Shown piece after piece: positions 61,679 through 64,000 of a stretch of 64,000 nt of DNA (position 1 is the first letter of the stretch; each line of letters opens with the position of its first letter). The notes under the pieces were generated by a model. The model was given only the letters and a program-made list of their open reading frames with translations, was not told the origin of the DNA and made no database searches. Both the position numbers and the translations under genes were made by a program. The stretch lies in contig OZ241903.1 of NCBI GenBank assembly GCA_965203635.1, positions 1,736,001-1,800,000 on the forward strand, written 5' to 3'. The stretch comes from Aldehydirespirator sp965203635. GTDB taxonomy: Bacteria; Actinomycetota; Acidimicrobiia; Acidimicrobiales; Aldehydirespiratoraceae.

Positions 61679-63826
61679 GTGTTAGCCAGACTGCGTCCAA
61701 CTGAGCGGGTCGGCGCGGCCGTCCTCGGCGCGCTCGCGCTGGCCTGGATCGCGGGCGCACTGCTCCGCAGGGAGATCTTCTTCGACCCGGTGCTGTTCGG
61801 TCTCGGCTCGGGAGCCATCATCGCCGCGCTGGCCATCGGGCTGGTCGTTGCCTTCCGGGCGTCGGGGGTCATCAACTTCGGGCACGGCGCCATCGCCACC
61901 TACGTGACCTACGTGTACGTGTCGCTGGTCGGCGACGGCCAGTACCCGGTGCCACCGCTGCCCAACCCGCTGGCGCCGATCGAGGGGATCACCGGGATCG
62001 AGATCGTCGACTTCCCGACCTTCGTCAGCCTGGGCGACTCGATGGGCAAGGCTCCGGCACTGCTGATCGCGCTGGCCACCGCGGCCGCCCTCGGGCTCGT
62101 GGCCCACTTCGCCATCTTCCGTCCCCTGCGCTACGCCCCGGTGCTGGCCAAGGTGGTCGCATCCGTCGGCATCATGCTGTTCCTGCAGGCCGCAGTGGTG
62201 CTGCGCTTCGGTGCTCGGGCCAAGGCCACCGAACCGATCTTCCCCAACGACCCGGTCGAAATCCTGGGCGCACGGGTGGGCCAGGACCGCCTGTGGGTGC
62301 TGGGCACGGTGATCGTGATCACCGCCGCGCTGTGGGTGCTGTTCCGGTTCACCCGCTTCGGGATCGCCACCCGGGCCGGGGCTGAGAACGAGCGGTTCAC
62401 GACTCTGCTCGGCTTCAACGCCGACTTCCAGGCCGGTGTCAGCTGGGTGATGGCCTCGGTGCTGGCCGGTCTCGTGGGGATCCTGGTGGCCCCCATCACC
62501 GGCGTGACGCCCAACTTCTTCACCGTGCTGCTGATCTCATCGCTGGGAGCGGCTCTCATCGGGCGGATGTCGTCGTTCGTGATCGCCGCGGCCGCGGGCC
62601 TGATGCTGGGCGTCGTCGACCAGGAGTTGTTCCGCCTGGAGCTCGAGTGGGACTGGATACCCGACATCGGCATCCGGCGGGCGCTCCCCTTCGTGGTCAT
62701 CGCGCTGGCCATGGTGGCCCGGGGCGAGTCGCTGCCGTCGAGGGGCGCCCTGACGGTCGAGCGGCTGCCCGAGGCGTACGCCCCCCGCATAACCCGAGGC
62801 CGCCTGATCGGGTACGGGGCTCTGATCGCGGTGGCCTTCTGGCTGACCGTGTTCGCGCCGTTCCAGTACCGGGCGGGCATGCAGAACTCGATGATCGGCG
62901 TGATCCTGGCGCTGTCACTGGTGGTGGTGACCGGCTATGTGGGTCAGATCTCGCTGATGCAGATGGCCCTGGCCGGGATCGGGGCGTTCTCGGTGGCGTC
63001 CTTCGGCACCCAGGCTCAGATGCCGCTACCCGTCGCGCTCCCGCTGGCGGTAGCCGCCGGCGTGGGGTTCGGCCTCATTGCAGCCATTCCGTCGCTGCGC
63101 ACCCGGGGCGCGAGCCTGGCCATCGTCACCCTCGCCAGCGGGCTGGCCATGGGCGAGATCTTCTTCTCGCGCCCCGGCTGGTTCGGTCTCGACCGCGGCG
63201 TCAAGACGACCGACCCGCCGACGCTGTTCGGCATCGAGTTCGGGCCTAACAGCGACTTCATCCTCGGCGACGGCAAGATCCCCACCGGCGGGTACGGGTT
63301 GTTCCTTCTGGTGGTGGGCGCGCTGTGCTGCATCTCGGTGATGCGGCTGCGCCGGTCGCGCCTCGGCGAGCAGATGCTGGCGGTGCGGGCCAACGAGCGG
63401 GCCGCGGCCGCCGCCGGGGTCAACGTCGCGGCCATGAAGCTGTCGGCGTTCGCCATATCGAGCTTCTTCGCCGCTCTGGGCGGTGCGCTCATCGCCTTCA
63501 ACCTGGGCACCTACGGCACCGACACCTTCGGGATCTTCGCCTCGCTGACCGTGCTGGCCTTCGCCTATCTCGGCGGCATCAGCACCGTCGGCGGGGCCAT
63601 CACCGCCGGGACGCTGTTCTCCGAGGGGATCGGCATCGTGGTCACCAACGAGTGGGTGATCGATGTGGGTCCCTACACCGCCTATGTGGCCGGGTTCTTC
63701 CTGATCGGCACCGCGGTCTACAACAACGAGGGCATCGACGGCTTCCAGCGCAGGCAGTTCCACCAACTGGGCCGGTGGCTCCGGCGTCGATGGGGCCGCA
63801 GAGTGGGGGAGACCGTCGATGCCTGA
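61679..63826 (+). CDS. fused LivH-LivM branched-chain-type ABC permease
   Basis: A 715-residue permease uniting the usual LivH (about 290) and LivM (about 350) proteins. Part 1 has VVAFRASGVINFGHGAIATY and GLVGILVAPITGVTP; part 2 begins after a link near residue 370 and contains YVGQISLMQMALAGIGAFSV, LTVLAFAYLGGISTVGGAIT and the C-terminal cytoplasmic tail with RRRWGRR. It imports branched-chain amino acids, amides or urea. GTG 61679 has GGAG 7 nt upstream; an in-frame GTG at 61646 is an alternative. Its stop overlaps the LivG start by 8 nt. Confidence 0.9.
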   Translation: MLARLRPTERVGAAVLGALALAWIAGALLRREIFFDPVLFGLGSGAIIAALAIGLVVAFRASGVINFGHGAIATYVTYVYVSLVGDGQYPVPPLPNPLAPIEGITGIEIVDFPTFVSLGDSMGKAPALLIALATAAALGLVAHFAIFRPLRYAPVLAKVVASVGIMLFLQAAVVLRFGARAKATEPIFPNDPVEILGARVGQDRLWVLGTVIVITAALWVLFRFTRFGIATRAGAENERFTTLLGFNADFQAGVSWVMASVLAGLVGILVAPITGVTPNFFTVLLISSLGAALIGRMSSFVIAAAAGLMLGVVDQELFRLELEWDWIPDIGIRRALPFVVIALAMVARGESLPSRGALTVERLPEAYAPRITRGRLIGYGALIAVAFWLTVFAPFQYRAGMQNSMIGVILALSLVVVTGYVGQISLMQMALAGIGAFSVASFGTQAQMPLPVALPLAVAAGVGFGLIAAIPSLRTRGASLAIVTLASGLAMGEIFFSRPGWFGLDRGVKTTDPPTLFGIEFGPNSDFILGDGKIPTGGYGLFLLVVGALCCISVMRLRRSRLGEQMLAVRANERAAAAAGVNVAAMKLSAFAISSFFAALGGALIAFNLGTYGTDTFGIFASLTVLAFAYLGGISTVGGAITAGTLFSEGIGIVVTNEWVIDVGPYTAYVAGFFLIGTAVYNNEGIDGFQRRQFHQLGRWLRRRWGRRVGETVDA

Positions 63827-64000
63827 AGCGGTCCTGGCCACCGACGGCCTAAGCGTGCGCTTCGGCGGTCTGCTGGCCGTGGACGACGTGTCGCTGGAAT
63901 GCCGCCGCGGCCGGCTCACCGGGCTCATCGGCCCCAACGGAGCGGGCAAGACCACCTTCATCGACGCGGTGACCGGGTTCCTTCCCAACAACTCGAAGGG
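63819..64000 (+). CDS. livG: LivG-type ABC ATPase (3' partial at window edge)
   Basis: The first 60 residues of a LivG ATPase: LATDGLSVRFGGLLAVDDVS, Walker A LIGPNGAGKTTFIDAVTGFL, matching the family's GPNGAGKTT form. ATG 63819 overlaps the permease stop (TGA 63824-63826). It energises the branched-chain-type importer with a LivF partner presumably beyond the window. Only the N-terminus is visible, so completeness cannot be judged. Confidence 0.88.
   Translation, partial: MPEAVLATDGLSVRFGGLLAVDDVSLECRRGRLTGLIGPNGAGKTTFIDAVTGFLPNNSK

Overview
The window is high-GC bacterial DNA (about 70 percent G+C) with dense, long same-strand gene runs. The gene families point to Actinomycetota: a HelD/HelR-like RNA-polymerase-associated helicase, a large Lhr helicase, an F420-type LLM oxidoreductase, a DtxR-family regulator, GTG/TTG starts and possible leaderless genes. 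A marine or symbiotic Acidimicrobiia lineage is a reasonable guess from the mix of PhyH, Rieske, amidohydrolase and NMT1-type genes, but that is inference. No rRNA, tRNA or CRISPR array was recognised.

Layout. 1-5.9 kb is an accessory region: a coiled-coil membrane protein, an ankyrin protein, a lower-GC HNH endonuclease, a DndC-like PAPS-reductase-family protein and a decapitated cysteine desulfurase (an eroded DNA phosphorothioation-type locus), then a CcdA-like/MazF-like toxin-antitoxin pair with a palindromic operator, a VOC protein and a retropepsin-like protein. 5.9-20 kb is a minus-strand run: hemE, hemY, a cyclase-domain protein, an Lnt-like protein, a glycosyltransferase/methyltransferase/alpha-barrel glycosidase-like trio, three 71-bp hairpin repeats, an aldehyde dehydrogenase and a DUF2339 membrane protein, with a patatin at the upstream end. 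20-23.6 kb holds the HelR-like helicase and an ABC ATPase.

23.6-38.5 kb is the most distinctive part, a catabolic region of two operon groups. Group 1 is divergent: on the minus strand a PanB-like protein lacking several catalytic residues, two amidohydrolases and a Rieske oxygenase; on the plus strand an aldo/keto reductase, an enolase-superfamily dehydratase and an XRE-cupin regulator. Group 2 (minus strand) is a complete NMT1/SsuABC-type importer whose genes run directly into a two-subunit ring-hydroxylating oxygenase and a PhyH dioxygenase. Both groups carry the same palindrome, TTTGAT-N3-ATCAAA, in their promoter regions (28560-28574 and 38465-38479). I infer one regulon that imports and oxidises an unidentified small molecule.

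38.5-46.5 kb: DtxR-like regulator, LLM oxidoreductase, Lhr helicase (with a hairpin-bearing insert) and a ColD/RfbH-like PLP dehydratase with His at the Schiff-base lysine position. 46.5-52.5 kb: an ABC exporter of two paralogous FtsX-type permeases plus a LolD-type ATPase. 52.8-59 kb: a DUF4143 ATPase, a 2-oxoacid dehydrogenase with fused E1 alpha-beta and E2, and two coupled short-chain dehydrogenases. 59-64 kb: a tandem Lrp/AsnC regulator divergent from a branched-chain-amino-acid-type importer (lipoprotein, fused LivHM permease, LivG running off the end).

A recurring theme is small tandem duplication: at the hemE/hemY junction (32 bp), at the aldo/keto reductase/enolase junction (39 bp), inside several coding regions, and as the intergenic 71-bp repeats.
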